In this document: positions 15,403-24,593 of the stretch, piece by piece
Numbering within the stretch: the first letter of the stretch is position 1
How the letters are laid out: every line of letters begins with the position of its first letter
From: Phenylobacterium sp.
GTDB taxonomy: Bacteria > Pseudomonadota > Alphaproteobacteria > Caulobacterales > Caulobacteraceae
Assembly (NCBI GenBank): GCA_004799545.1
Contig: SSMU01000014.1
Span: 248,001 to 312,000 of the forward strand
DNA length: 64,000 bases
Reading direction: 5' to 3'
Position numbers and translations under genes: made by a program
Notes under the pieces: model-generated
What the model was told of the DNA's origin: nothing
The model's database searches: none
The model's input: the letters and a program-made list of their open reading frames with translations, nothing else

Positions 15403-16557
15403 TTGCCGATAAAATCCGCCACTCCCGGCACGGTCCTGGAGCTGCAGAGCGCGCCCAGCGGGCCGATCGTGGTCCAGGGCTACGGCAACACGGTCCGCAT
15501 CGGACGCAACGTGAAGTTCGCCGCCTCGGTGATGCTGCGCGGCGACAACTCGATCCTGGAGATCGGCGACGACTGCGACATCAACGGGATGATCGAGGTG
15601 GTGCGCGGCGGGGCTGTGATCCGCATCGGGCGCGGCACGACGGCCACCGGCATCGGCATCGCCCTGCACGAACCGGGCGAGGTGCTGATCGGGCGCGACT
15701 GCATGTTCTCCTGGGAGATCCACATGGACGTCAGCGACGTCCACCCGATCTACGACCGCGAGACCGGCGAACGGGTGAACCCGCCCAAGCCGGTGGTGAT
15801 CGGTGACCGGGTCTGGATCGGCAGCCGGGTGCTGATCATGAAGGGCGCGCGGATCGGCGACGGGACGATCGTCGGCGCCGGCTCCATCGTAGTGGGGACG
15901 CTGCCGGCCGACTGCATCGCGGCGGGCTCGCCGGCCAAGGCCCTGCGCAAGGACGTGACCTGGCGGCGCGACTTCGACGATGTCCCGCGGCCGCGGGCGC
16001 GGCGGCGCCGGCTGCGGCTGTTCGGGCGCGAGGTGGTGTTGCCGGAGATCTTCCAGCCGCAGACCGTGACCCCGTTCCACGGCGATCCGCCGGCGGCGCT
16101 GTCGGGGACCGAGATCGCCCGGGCCGAGCTGTTCGGCCAGCATCTGACGGATATCCCGGTGGGGGGCTCGGCCAAGCTGCTGCGCCGGCCGGAGTACGCG
16201 AACTGCTACCTCGACACGGTCGGCGAGGCGTTCGATCCGCGCCGCAACCAGCCGGCCAAGACGCCGGGCGCCCGGCCGATCCAGTTCCGCGGCTTCGGCT
16301 TCGACAAGGCCGCGGGCGCCCTGGCCAGGGGGATCGACGTGGTGATCGACGGCAAGCCCTATGCGGCGCGCTATGGCTTGCGGCGCGACGACGTGGCCAA
16401 GGCCGAGGGCGATCCGGGCCTGGCGCTCTGCGGCTTCCTGCTCACCCTGGCGGCCGAGGCGTTGCCGACGGGCCCGCACACGGTGAACCTGCGGATGATC
16501 GCGGCGGACGGGACGGCCTATTATGAGGGCCCGCAGATCGCCTTCGAGGTGGTCTAG
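15403..16557 (+). CDS. Left-handed beta-helix acyltransferase with C-terminal extension
   Basis: About 384 residues. Residues 20-190 are hexapeptide repeats (I/V-G-x4) ending in the GSRVLIMKGARIGDG and AAGSPAKALR signatures of the LacA/NodL/WbbJ O-acetyltransferase group, which acetylate sugars from acetyl-CoA. The remaining 190 residues are a separate domain I do not recognise, Arg/Pro-rich at first and then beta-rich. TTG 15403 has GGAGG 5 nt upstream and is my choice; ATG 15370 (also with a GAGGG) adds 11 Arg-rich residues. Followed by a methyltransferase gene; together they may modify a surface glycan. Confidence 0.82.
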   Translation: MPIKSATPGTVLELQSAPSGPIVVQGYGNTVRIGRNVKFAASVMLRGDNSILEIGDDCDINGMIEVVRGGAVIRIGRGTTATGIGIALHEPGEVLIGRDCMFSWEIHMDVSDVHPIYDRETGERVNPPKPVVIGDRVWIGSRVLIMKGARIGDGTIVGAGSIVVGTLPADCIAAGSPAKALRKDVTWRRDFDDVPRPRARRRRLRLFGREVVLPEIFQPQTVTPFHGDPPAALSGTEIARAELFGQHLTDIPVGGSAKLLRRPEYANCYLDTVGEAFDPRRNQPAKTPGARPIQFRGFGFDKAAGALARGIDVVIDGKPYAARYGLRRDDVAKAEGDPGLALCGFLLTLAAEALPTGPHTVNLRMIAADGTAYYEGPQIAFEVV

Positions 16558-16634
16558 GCCGCGGCGCCTGATGGCCGACCTTAAGCCTTTCCTAAGCCTG
16601 ATGGCGCCAACTCGCGGCAACGGGGCGAGGGACG

Positions 16635-17276
16635 ATGGCTGACGATTCTTCCCTGAACGGGGCGCTTGCGGACCGCTTCACCGAGGCGTTCCAGCAGAAC
16701 ACCTGGCAGGACGGCGAGTCGGTCAGCGGGCCGGGCTCGACGCTCCGCTACACCTCCGAGCTGCGCGCCACCCTGCCGGCGATGATCCGGGCGCTGGGCT
16801 GCGCCTCGATGCTCGACGCGCCCTGCGGCGACTTCAACTGGATGAAGGCGGTCGACCTCGCGGGCATCGCCTACACCGGCGCCGACATCGTGCCGGAGAT
16901 GGTGAAGGGCCTGCAGGAGACCCACCCGCAGCACAGCTTCGTCTGCCTCGACCTGACCAAGGACCCGCTCCCCACGGCGGATTTCGTGATGATCCGCGAC
17001 GTGCTGTTCCACTTGTCGAACGCCGACGTGGTGCGGGTGCTGCAGAACTTCGTGCAGTCGGGCAGCGCCTGGCTGGCCACCTCGCACAGCTTCGACGTGA
17101 CCGAGATGGTCGACGTGGTCAGCGGCCCGACCACCTTCCGGCCGGTGAACCTGACGACGGCGCCGTTCCACTTCGCCCAGCCGGACCACGTGCTGAAGGA
17201 CTATGCGCCGGGCTTCCTGCCGCGCTGGATGGGCATCTGGCCGCGCGCCGCGATCGCCGCGCGGTTCGGGCTCTAG
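16635..17276 (+). CDS. Class I SAM-dependent methyltransferase
   Basis: A 213-residue protein. Motif I is atypical (MLDAPCGDFNWM, near 58-69), followed by an acidic loop (YTGADIVPEM) and a post-motif RDVLFHLSNADVVRVLQNF that resembles sugar- or small-molecule methyltransferases. The acceptor is unknown. It lies 77 nt after the acyltransferase on the same strand, which hints at a shared glycan or lipid substrate. Confidence 0.85.
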   Translation: MADDSSLNGALADRFTEAFQQNTWQDGESVSGPGSTLRYTSELRATLPAMIRALGCASMLDAPCGDFNWMKAVDLAGIAYTGADIVPEMVKGLQETHPQHSFVCLDLTKDPLPTADFVMIRDVLFHLSNADVVRVLQNFVQSGSAWLATSHSFDVTEMVDVVSGPTTFRPVNLTTAPFHFAQPDHVLKDYAPGFLPRWMGIWPRAAIAARFGL

Positions 17277-17454
17277 GCGGCGTCCTCATAAGGTGATGGC
17301 GCGCGGGCTGGAAAGCCGAGCCGCGGGCCCCTTGACCTCCCGCCGGGGCGTCGGAACGGCGACTCACTGATCGTGAACTATTCCAGGGCAGTATGGGTGT
17401 CCGACGCGTGGCGCCTCCGGGGCAGTCACGTCCAGCCCATCCACGTCCGTGACC

Positions 17455-17483
17455 CGAAGTTGCGCATGCGCAGTCTGACTTCG
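17455..17483. promoter_or_regulatory. Nested palindromes before the 2OG-oxygenase-like gene
   Basis: A perfect 12-bp palindrome TGCGCATGCGCA (17461-17472) lies inside arms CGAAGT (17455-17460) and ACTTCG (17478-17483), ending 3 nt before the ATG at 17486. A bound protein or RNA stem here could block initiation. No Shine-Dalgarno sequence is evident, so the true start could be further in. Confidence 0.35.
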
Positions 17484-17485
17484 GA

Positions 17486-18202
17486 ATGGGCGACGCCGGA
17501 GGATCCCCTCTGACCCAGTCTCGGCCGCTACGCAAAGACCGTGCGGAGTCGCTGTTCGACCTGCCCGTCATCACCGACGTGGAGGTGCAGAACCGCTACC
17601 CCACGCCCTTCCTCGTCGTCTCGCTCGACGACACGTCGTCGCTGAACGATCGGCTGCGCGAGATAATTCTCGGCCGCGCCGCCGTGGACCCGGGGGTCAG
17701 CCTCAGCAACGACGGGGGCTGGCAATCGACCCCCGACTTCGCCGACTGGTCCGGCGCGCCGGGCGCCCAGCTTCTCGACCTGGCCATCAAGGTCGCCGAC
17801 TCGGCGACGGCGCTGGAAACCGAGCAGGACCTTCAACGTGGCGGTCCGGCCTGGAAGATCAACGCCTGGGCCAATGTCAACGGGCCCGGCCACGGCAACC
17901 ACCCGCACCACCATCCGGCGGCCTTCTGGACAGGAGTCTATTGGGTCGACGACGGCGGGAGCGGGACCGACGAGCCGATCGGCGGGGAGCTTGAAATCCA
18001 TGATCCCCGCGGGGTCCTGCCGGCCTTCTACGCCCCGCGCCTGCGCTACGCCCTGCCCGGTTACCTCAGCGCGGGCGGCCAGGACTTCTTCAAGCCGCGA
18101 ACCGGGACGATGGTGATCTTCCCGGCCTGGCTGGTGCACGCGGTCCGCGCCTATGCCGGATCGTCGCTGCGCATTTCGGTGGCCTTCAACCTTTCCATCT
18201 AG
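17486..18202 (+). CDS. 2OG-Fe(II) oxygenase-like protein (TIGR02466-type)
   Basis: A 238-residue protein. The C-terminal half has an H-rich segment (NHPHHHP), [11 protein letters not shown], a GELEIHDPR strand, and [12 protein letters not shown] followed by LRISVAFN. These are the order and motifs of the putative 2OG-Fe(II) dioxygenase family often seen near tetratricopeptide proteins. Iron ligands are probably the His residues in the NHPHHHP region, the His or Asp in IHD, and the H of LVHAV. The substrate is unknown. Its stop codon overlaps that of the convergent sfsA by 4 nt. Confidence 0.75.
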   Translation: MGDAGGSPLTQSRPLRKDRAESLFDLPVITDVEVQNRYPTPFLVVSLDDTSSLNDRLREIILGRAAVDPGVSLSNDGGWQSTPDFADWSGAPGAQLLDLAIKVADSATALETEQDLQRGGPAWKINAWANVNGPGHGNHPHHHPAAFWTGVYWVDDGGSGTDEPIGGELEIHDPRGVLPAFYAPRLRYALPGYLSAGGQDFFKPRTGTMVIFPAWLVHAVRAYAGSSLRISVAFNLSI

Positions 18203-18963
18203 GGCCCGGTGGCCGAGCCTTCCGGCGCGTCGACCCAGGGCAACCGCCCGACGATCCGCACGCCGCGCGGCGAGATGGTGCAGCCGTAGACCAGCACCTC
18301 GACGCCGCGCGCGGCGACGTCGGAGAGGGCCGCGGCGAACGCCGGGTCCAGGTCGCGGCAGGCCGCGAAGCGGTCGCAGTCGGTGCGCTGGACGACGAAC
18401 AGCACGACGGCCCTATGGCCTTCGCCGGCCATGGCGGCGAGCTCGCGCAGGTGTTTGCTTGACCGCGCCGCGACGCAGTCGGGGAACTCGGCGAGCGTAC
18501 CCTCGCGGCGCAGGTGGCAGTTCTTGATCTCCAGCCAGCAGGGCGCCCGCTCGGGCGCCGTCAGCAGGAAGTCGACGCGGGAGTTGGCGCCGTAGCGGAC
18601 CTCGCGCCGATGGGTTTCGTAGCCGGTCAGCTCGGGGATGGCGTCGGCCGCCAGCGCTTCGGCGACCAGGCGGTTGGGATGCATGGTGTTGATCCCCACC
18701 AGGCCGCCGTCGGCCTCGACCAGCTCCAGGGTGTGGGCCAGCTTGCGCTTGGGGTCGCCGGACTTCGAGACCCAGCAGGTGAGGCCCGGGGTGTTCAGGC
18801 CGAGCATGGCGCCGGGATTGGGGCAATGGGCGGTGAGCTCGGTCCCGTCGTCCAGCACGACGTCGGCCAAGAAGCGTTTGTAGCGCTGCACGAGGCGGCC
18901 GCGGACGAGCGGTTGCGGAAAGTCCATCTGGGGCGGTAGTCGGAAAGGGACGGGGCGCTTCAT
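18199..18963 (-). CDS. sfsA: SfsA family DNA-binding/nuclease protein
   Basis: A 254-residue protein of normal length. It has the family signatures [25 protein letters not shown], a Ser-Arg-Val-Asp-Phe-Leu (SRVDFLL) element, WLEIKNC, and FPDxVAAR-SxKHLREL. The Glu/Lys pair in LEIKN is the PD-(D/E)XK-like site. SfsA was first described as a sugar fermentation stimulator; later work points to nuclease activity. It is divergent from the cinA-like gene, 19 nt apart. Confidence 0.93.
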   Translation of the reverse strand: MKRPVPFRLPPQMDFPQPLVRGRLVQRYKRFLADVVLDDGTELTAHCPNPGAMLGLNTPGLTCWVSKSGDPKRKLAHTLELVEADGGLVGINTMHPNRLVAEALAADAIPELTGYETHRREVRYGANSRVDFLLTAPERAPCWLEIKNCHLRREGTLAEFPDCVAARSSKHLRELAAMAGEGHRAVVLFVVQRTDCDRFAACRDLDPAFAAALSDVAARGVEVLVYGCTISPRGVRIVGRLPWVDAPEGSATGP

Positions 18964-18982
18964 CTAGGCGAGGTCGGGCGAT

Positions 18983-19762
18983 ATGGCGAGCGGTGAGGCG
19001 GACGGCGGCGGGGCGCGGGTCACGGCCGCGGTGTTGATCATCGGCGACGAGATCCTGTCCGGCCGGACGCAGGACACCAACCTGCGCGACATCGCCCGCT
19101 ATCTGGGGACCTTCGGCGTCGACCTGGCGGAGGCCCGGGTGGTGCCCGACGTCCAGGCGGAGATCGTGGCGGCGCTGAACGCCCTGCGCGAGCGCTACGA
19201 CTACGTGGTCACCACCGGCGGCATCGGCCCGACCCACGACGACATCACCGCCGACGCGGTGGCCGCGGCCTTCGACACCGAGCTCTACGAGCACCCGGAC
19301 ATCCTGGCCCTGATGCAGGCCCGCTGGGGCGGCGAGCTGAACGCGGCGCGGCGGCGGATGGCCCGCGTGCCGGTCGGGGGCGACCTGGTCAAGAACCCGG
19401 TGCAGGGGCCGCCGGGCTTCACGATCGGCAACGTCTTCGTGCTGGCCGGCGTGCCGCAGATCATGCGCGGCATGCTGGAGGACGTGGGGCCACGGCTGAG
19501 GACCGGCGCCGTCACCATCTCGCGCACCGTGCGGGTGGAGGGCTCGGGCGAGGGGGCGATCGCGGCGCCGCTGGAGGCGGTCGCCAAGGCCCATCCCGCC
19601 ATGTCGCTTGGCAGCTATCCGTTCTTCGGGCCGGAGGGCTACGGCTCCAACCTGGTGCTGCGCGGACGCGACGCCGCCGAGGTGGCGGCGACGGTCGAAG
19701 AGCTGAAGGCCGCGCTCGGCGAGGCCGGCATCGCCAACGTCCGCGACGTCGAGTCCGTGTGA
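18983..19762 (+). CDS. CinA-like molybdopterin-binding domain protein
   Basis: A 259-residue protein with the MoaB/MogA-like fold of the CinA N-terminal domain: LIIGDEILSGRTQDTN at the start and VVTTGGIGPTHDDITADAVA about residues 74-93. The C-terminal nicotinamide-nucleotide deamidase domain of full-length CinA is absent, as in many alphaproteobacterial versions. It may have ADP-ribose pyrophosphatase activity or bind a pterin; the sequence does not decide this. Confidence 0.9.
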   Translation: MASGEADGGGARVTAAVLIIGDEILSGRTQDTNLRDIARYLGTFGVDLAEARVVPDVQAEIVAALNALRERYDYVVTTGGIGPTHDDITADAVAAAFDTELYEHPDILALMQARWGGELNAARRRMARVPVGGDLVKNPVQGPPGFTIGNVFVLAGVPQIMRGMLEDVGPRLRTGAVTISRTVRVEGSGEGAIAAPLEAVAKAHPAMSLGSYPFFGPEGYGSNLVLRGRDAAEVAATVEELKAALGEAGIANVRDVESV

Positions 19763-19838
19763 CAATCGGGTAATTTGTTATCCGGACCGATCTGCCCTAT
19801 GGCTTGGTCAAATCCATGCATTTTGGGGCCAATTCGCC

Positions 19839-20096
19839 ATGCTTATCGTGATGCTCGCCGCCATGACCCTGCTCGCCGACGCCACGCCGGCGGCGGCGGT
19901 GGCCGCGCCCGCGGCGGCCGTTCCCGCCAAGGACGCCGATCCGATGGTCTGCAAGAAGGAGACCGTGGTCGGCAGCCGGTTGCCGACGAAGGTCTGCATG
20001 CGCAAGTCGGAAGCCGACCTGCGACGTCAGCATGACCGCGACGCCGTCGAAGGCATCCAGCGCAACAACGGCATCGCGCCGGTGCCCGGCCACTGA
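19839..20096 (+). CDS. Small secreted hypothetical protein
   Basis: An 85-residue protein. It has a short hydrophobic Ala-rich signal (about 1-24), then a polar domain with two Cys (in MVCKKETVVGSRLP and KVCMRKSEADLR) that could form a disulfide. I have seen similar VCKKE-x-TGSR-x-KVC proteins in alphaproteobacteria without a function. It stands alone between cinA-like and parA-like genes. Confidence 0.7.
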   Translation: MLIVMLAAMTLLADATPAAAVAAPAAAVPAKDADPMVCKKETVVGSRLPTKVCMRKSEADLRRQHDRDAVEGIQRNNGIAPVPGH

Positions 20097-20105
20097 GGCC
20101 AGGGC

Positions 20106-20153
20106 TGATCCACGATTCGCGGCGGAGATAAAGCTGCTTTTCTCTGTGGATAA
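20106..20153. promoter_or_regulatory. DnaA-box-like sites upstream of a ParA-family gene
   Basis: TGTGGATAA (20145-20153) is the exact reverse complement of the DnaA box TTATCCACA. TGATCCACG (20106-20114) differs by one base from TGATCCACA-type boxes reported at the Caulobacter origin. Both lie in the 116-nt gap before the parA-like start, and the second overlaps an AT-rich patch. They could tie the gene to replication timing, or be chance. Confidence 0.4.
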
Positions 20154-20212
20154 GCTGTGCACAAATGCCCGCCAGGCCATCCTCGATGGAGGCCGAACTG
20201 GGGGCTACCCAG

Positions 20213-20935
20213 ATGAAGACTCTGGCGGTGGTGTCCCGCAAGGGCGGGTCAGGCAAGACGACGGTCGCGGTCAACCTGACCATGGCGGCGCGCGCCATGG
20301 GCGTGAAGGCGGTGCTGGCCGACGCCGATCCGCTGCGCTCGGCCTGTGACGTGCTCAAGGGCCGCGAAGACGCGGCGAGCCTGATCTTCGAGACCAGCGC
20401 CGCCAAGCTGTTCGCCCTGATCGAGGCTTCCCGGCGGGCGGGGGCCGACCTGCTGATCATCGACACCCCGGCCGTGCCGGAAGCCGACGTCGCCGAGGCG
20501 GTGAAGGTCGCCGACCTCTGCCTGGCGGTGGCCAGGCCCACCTACCTCGATCTCGCCGCGGCGGTGCGCTCGGTGACGATCATCCAGCGGCTCGGCAAGG
20601 ATGGGCTGATCATCCTCAACCAGTGCGCCCCGCCGCGCAACGGCGTGGAGCCGCCGCAGGTGGTGAAGGCTTTCGAGGCGCTGCGGTTCGCGGGCCTGCC
20701 GGTGGCCTCGGCCGTGCTGCGCTCACGGGTTGGCCATCAGACCGCCTTCGCCCAGCGGCGCTCGGTGCTGGAGCTGGACGGCCAGGCGGCGGCGGCGGCC
20801 GAGGTCCGGGCGTTGTTCGGCGAGGTCTGGCGCAGGCTGCGCAGCGAGCGTCCGGCGCCGGTGCGCTCGGCCAACGACGACCACGGCCGCGGCTGGACCA
20901 CCCGGCCCGGACTGACGCTGGCCCCGATCGCCTGA
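20213..20935 (+). CDS. ParA/MinD-family ATPase (orphan)
   Basis: A 240-residue P-loop ATPase with the deviant Walker A KGGSGKTT at residues 10-17 (signature Lys present) and the Walker B-like LLIIDTPA. The C-terminal 30 residues are Arg/Asp-rich and unlike chromosomal ParA. No parB lies beside it, so it is not a standard partition pair; it may position another cellular component. I chose ATG 20213 (GGGGGC upstream) over a start 16 codons earlier, because the fold begins at MKTLAVVSRKGG. Confidence 0.88.
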   Translation: MKTLAVVSRKGGSGKTTVAVNLTMAARAMGVKAVLADADPLRSACDVLKGREDAASLIFETSAAKLFALIEASRRAGADLLIIDTPAVPEADVAEAVKVADLCLAVARPTYLDLAAAVRSVTIIQRLGKDGLIILNQCAPPRNGVEPPQVVKAFEALRFAGLPVASAVLRSRVGHQTAFAQRRSVLELDGQAAAAAEVRALFGEVWRRLRSERPAPVRSANDDHGRGWTTRPGLTLAPIA

Positions 20936-20945
20936 CGGCGGCGGC

Positions 20946-21152
20946 TTAGCGGGATTCAGCCTCGGCGTGCGATCCGCCGCGATCGAAGCTCTGCACGCCG
21001 ATCGAGGCCGCCACGATGCCCAGCACGCAGGCTATGGCGAAGGCGACGATCACCGCGAACTGCGGCCGAAACCGATAAATCCAGCGGTTCATCCGATACC
21101 GCAGACTGCCAATGCGGCCTTCTGACCGCCTGCGCACCACGACCTGCGTCAT
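20946..21152 (-). CDS. Small single-pass membrane protein
   Basis: A 68-residue protein. It has a basic cytoplasmic N-terminus (many Arg, residues 5-31), one hydrophobic helix of about 21 residues (33-53), and a short acidic tail, so Nin-Cout topology. I chose ATG 21152 because GGGAGG lies 8-9 nt upstream; a GTG nine codons earlier is possible. No known family. It is convergent with the parA-like gene, 10 nt apart. Confidence 0.55.
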   Translation of the reverse strand: MTQVVVRRRSEGRIGSLRYRMNRWIYRFRPQFAVIVAFAIACVLGIVAASIGVQSFDRGGSHAEAESR

Positions 21153-21376
21153 GAGCCGCGCCCTCCCGTTCCCCTCCACAATCTAGCTGCACTTTGCAAC
21201 CTAAGCTAGAGGGGCGGAACGGCGCAGGCGTCTTTCGGCCTCCAAAGCCAGACCGAATATTCAAAATGAGGCGGCGAGCGGCCCATATGGCGTTCAAGGC
21301 TTCCGTTTCGCCCCGGCCTCGCAGTATCGTGGGGGGCGAGCGCCGGGCGATCCCGGCCCGGACCCACGGAGACGGC

Positions 21377-22657
21377 ATGACGGCGTCAGCCGACAGCGAC
21401 CTCGAGACCCCGCCAGAGCCGCCGGCCACGACGCCGGCCTCGGCGCGCGCGCCGACGCGGCGCTACGAGGCCCGTCGCAAGGCCATCGTGGCCTCCGCCG
21501 TCGAGGAGCTGAACCACAAGGGCATCCGCGGGATGACCCTGGGCGACGTGGCCGGCCGCCTCGATCTGGTGCCCACCGGGGTGATCTACTATTTCCGCAA
21601 CAAGGAGGAGCTGGCCCAGGCCTGCTTCCTGCGCGCCATCGAGCGGTTCGATGCGCTGATCGCCGAGGGGCGCGGCGGCGCGGTGCTCACCGAGCGGGTC
21701 GCCCGGTTCACCACGGCCTTCTTCGACTTCAAGCGGCGCGCGGCGGCGGGGGAGGCCGAGCAGATCGCGGTGTTCAACGACGTCCGCGCGCTGAACTGCG
21801 CCCCGGTGAACGAGGCCTACACGGACATGTTCCGCCACGCCCGCGAGCTGCTGGACGTGCCGGGCGAGGCCCTGCTGCCCCGCCTGCACCGCAATGCGCG
21901 CGCCCACCTGCTGCTCTCCGAGATGTTCTGGGCGGTGGCCTGGGTGAAGCACTTCGAGCTGGCCGACTACGACCGGGCGGCGAGCCGGATGACCGACCTC
22001 CTGACCCATGGGCTGGCGGCGCCCGGCGCCGCCTGGCCCAAGCGGCGGCCGCTCGACCTGACCCATGCCGACGATCGCCACGCCGACACCTCCTCGGAGC
22101 TGTTCCTGAAGGCCGCCACCGAGCTGATCAACGCCGAGGGCTATCACGGCGCCTCGGTGGAGCGGATCTCGGGCAAGCTGAATGTCTCGAAGGGCGCCTT
22201 CTACCACCACAACGAGACCAAGGACGAACTGGTGATCGCCTGCTTCCAGCGGGCCTTCGACATCATGTGGCGGGCGATCCGGGCGGCGGAGACGCAGGGT
22301 GGGTCCGGCCTCGAGGTGCTGGCGGCGATCACCTCGGCGCTGGTGGAATACCAGGTGGGCGGGGCCGCGCCGCTGCTGCGCACCTCGGCGCTGACCACCG
22401 TGCCGGAGGCCATCCAGCCGGAGCTGATGGAGAAGTTCGACCGGCTGTCCCTGCGCTTCGCCTCGATCCTGTCGGATGGCATCGCCGACGGCTCGATCCG
22501 GCCGGTGGACGTCAACGTCGGCGCCCAGATGATCACCGCCATGATCAACGCGGCGTCCGAACTGCACTACTGGGCGCCCGGCCTCACCGCAGCGAGCGCC
22601 GCCGACCACTATGTGCGGCCGTTCTTCGAGGGCCTGGTCTCGCCCACGGCCGGCTGA
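21377..22657 (+). CDS. Tandem TetR-family regulator (two DNA-binding domains)
   Basis: A 426-residue protein made of two complete TetR units. Unit one has its helix-turn-helix at about 40-75 (GMTLGDVAGRLDLVPTGVIYYF). Unit two begins near 237 (HTH with ASVERISGKLNVSKGAFYHH). Each is followed by an all-helical ligand/dimerisation region. Ordinary TetR proteins are about 200 residues and dimerise; this one could act as an intramolecular pseudo-dimer. ATG 21377 has GGAG upstream; the open frame extends 61 codons further back without coding features. It is convergent with the PQQ dehydrogenase with no gap, and a 19-bp dyad lies at that gene's start. Confidence 0.9.
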   Translation: MTASADSDLETPPEPPATTPASARAPTRRYEARRKAIVASAVEELNHKGIRGMTLGDVAGRLDLVPTGVIYYFRNKEELAQACFLRAIERFDALIAEGRGGAVLTERVARFTTAFFDFKRRAAAGEAEQIAVFNDVRALNCAPVNEAYTDMFRHARELLDVPGEALLPRLHRNARAHLLLSEMFWAVAWVKHFELADYDRAASRMTDLLTHGLAAPGAAWPKRRPLDLTHADDRHADTSSELFLKAATELINAEGYHGASVERISGKLNVSKGAFYHHNETKDELVIACFQRAFDIMWRAIRAAETQGGSGLEVLAAITSALVEYQVGGAAPLLRTSALTTVPEAIQPELMEKFDRLSLRFASILSDGIADGSIRPVDVNVGAQMITAMINAASELHYWAPGLTAASAADHYVRPFFEGLVSPTAG

Positions 22658-24577
22658 CTATTTGCCGTCGACCGAATAGGCCAGCAGCACATTGCCGGGG
22701 GTTCCGGAGCGGCCCTGGTAGCCGGAGCTGACATAGACCATGCCGCCGGCGATGGTCGGTCCCGCGCCGTCCAGCACCCCGCCCTTGGCCTCGCGGCCCG
22801 CGACCGTGGTCACCGGGGCGGCGGTGTCCACGTCCCAGACGATCTTGCCGGTGGCGGCGTCGAAGGCGCGGAAGTGGCCGTTCATGGCGCCGGCGAACAC
22901 CACGCCGGGGCTGGCCGAGACCGCCTGCGACAGGGCCGGCGAGCAGAACGGGTTCTTCCAGGCGCACGGCGTGATCGGCGAGACCGCCGTCCAGAGGATC
23001 TTGCCGTCGGCGATGCGGATGGCGGTGAGCTGCGGCTTGGGGTGGCCGGTCTGCGAGAAGACGTCGGAGACCGGCGCGTAGACGGTGGTCGGGTCGGCGG
23101 CGAGGCCGAACTCCACCCCGCCCAGCGGGCCGCCGGTGCTGAGCCGCTGCTCCCAGAGCACCTTGCCCTGCGCATCGGGATCGAGGGCGTAGACCTGGCT
23201 CGACTTCTGGCCGGCCAGGATCACCTGCTTGCCGGAGGCCAGGGTGTGCAGGATCGGCGAGGCGCCGAAGTCGACGTCGGGGCCGGCCGGCCTCGGGCAG
23301 TTGGCCCCTGCGCCGAACTTGCCGTAGCAGCCGACGATGTAGTTGTCGCCCTGGGCGAAGGCCCGCGACCAGCGGACCGCGCCGGTCCTGGCGTCCAGCG
23401 CCATGATCGCATCGGCGTTCGGGAAATCGACATCGGTGTAGCTGTCGCCGGTGGCCACGTAGATCAGGCCGCGCTTGGGATCGACGGTGGGCGCCGACCA
23501 GATCGCGCCGCCGGCCGGGCCGTACATCTGCACGCCCTTGGTGTTGGTCTTGAACGGCTTGGCGGGCCCCGGCGTGACGTAGGTCTTCCAGAGCAGCTTG
23601 CCGGTGACGGCGTCGACGGCGACCACGGCGCCGCGGAACTTGCAGCACTCGTACTTGTCGTCGGCGGCGATCGCCTCCTCGGCGGATGAGATGGTCACGT
23701 AGAGCCGGCCGTCGTGCAGGGCGGGTGAGCCGGTCATCTGCACCTCCTGCTGGTCGTCCACCCGGGTGCGCCAGATCAGGGCGCCGGTCTCGGCGTCGAG
23801 GGCGTAGGCCGACTTGGTGAAGTCGGTGAAGTAGACGGCGTAGCGCGCCTTGCCGCCCTTGGCCGCCGGCAGCCGGCCGACGACGATCGAGGCCCGCGTC
23901 CCGGCCGGAGCGTCGAAGCGCCAATAGGCGCAGCCGGTCCTGGCGTTCAGCGCATAGACCGAGCCGGAGAAAGCGTTCACGAACACCCGGCCGCCGACCA
24001 CTGTGGCCTGGCCGTTGCGCGCGCCGGGGTAGGCGAAAGCCCACTTCAGCTTCAGCCGCGGGACCTCGGCGGCGCTGAAGCCCGGATTGGGCTGGAAGCG
24101 GCTCTGGGCGTCGGTGCGGCCCCAGCCGTTCCACTGCGGCCCGTCCAGGCTCATCGGCGGCGCCTTGGCCTTGCAGAGCGGGGCGTCCTCGCCGACCTCG
24201 CCCGCCTGGCCGGTCTTGCGAGTGGAGAGATAGGCCGCGACCGAACTCCGCTCGTGGGTCGTCAGCCCGGCGGCCATCGGCGCCATGACGCCCTCGATCA
24301 GGGTGTCGGCGATGTGGGCGCGGGTGTTGTTGCCGATCACCGCCTTGGATGGCGTGCGGCCGGTGGGCGTGTCGTGGCAGCTGGCGCAACGCTGCTGGTA
24401 GACGGTGGCGCCCAGCGCCGGGTCGCCGCCTTCGCCGCTCAGCGCGCCGAGCTGGCCGTTGCCGCGCTCGGTGTCCGCCGCTGTCGCTGGCTGCGCGAAG
24501 GCCTGCGGACCGGCCACACCGGCGGCTGCGACAAGTCCGAAGATGGCGGCGAGCGCCGCGAGACGTGTCCTGGCCAA
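22658..24577 (-). CDS. Cytochrome c-PQQ dehydrogenase (polyvinyl-alcohol-dehydrogenase type)
   Basis: A 639-residue periplasmic quinohaemoprotein. It has a signal peptide (1-29) and an N-terminal cytochrome c domain with CASCH (C64, C67, H68) and a Met ligand in GVMAPMAAG. An eight-bladed PQQ-type beta-propeller with repeated DAxTG and W(D/K)T strands follows from about 130. Heme first then propeller is the arrangement of polyvinyl alcohol dehydrogenase, the reverse of quinohaemoprotein ethanol dehydrogenases. It oxidises secondary or polymeric alcohols and passes electrons to the respiratory chain. No PQQ biosynthesis genes are in the window. Confidence 0.88.
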   Translation of the reverse strand: MARTRLAALAAIFGLVAAAGVAGPQAFAQPATAADTERGNGQLGALSGEGGDPALGATVYQQRCASCHDTPTGRTPSKAVIGNNTRAHIADTLIEGVMAPMAAGLTTHERSSVAAYLSTRKTGQAGEVGEDAPLCKAKAPPMSLDGPQWNGWGRTDAQSRFQPNPGFSAAEVPRLKLKWAFAYPGARNGQATVVGGRVFVNAFSGSVYALNARTGCAYWRFDAPAGTRASIVVGRLPAAKGGKARYAVYFTDFTKSAYALDAETGALIWRTRVDDQQEVQMTGSPALHDGRLYVTISSAEEAIAADDKYECCKFRGAVVAVDAVTGKLLWKTYVTPGPAKPFKTNTKGVQMYGPAGGAIWSAPTVDPKRGLIYVATGDSYTDVDFPNADAIMALDARTGAVRWSRAFAQGDNYIVGCYGKFGAGANCPRPAGPDVDFGASPILHTLASGKQVILAGQKSSQVYALDPDAQGKVLWEQRLSTGGPLGGVEFGLAADPTTVYAPVSDVFSQTGHPKPQLTAIRIADGKILWTAVSPITPCAWKNPFCSPALSQAVSASPGVVFAGAMNGHFRAFDAATGKIVWDVDTAAPVTTVAGREAKGGVLDGAGPTIAGGMVYVSSGYQGRSGTPGNVLLAYSVDGK

Positions 24578-24593
24578 GGCCGTTCCCCCTACT

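Noticed and set aside
20213..20935. ParA as part of a plasmid or chromosome partition locus.
   Set aside because: No parB, parS-like sites or replication genes were seen nearby.
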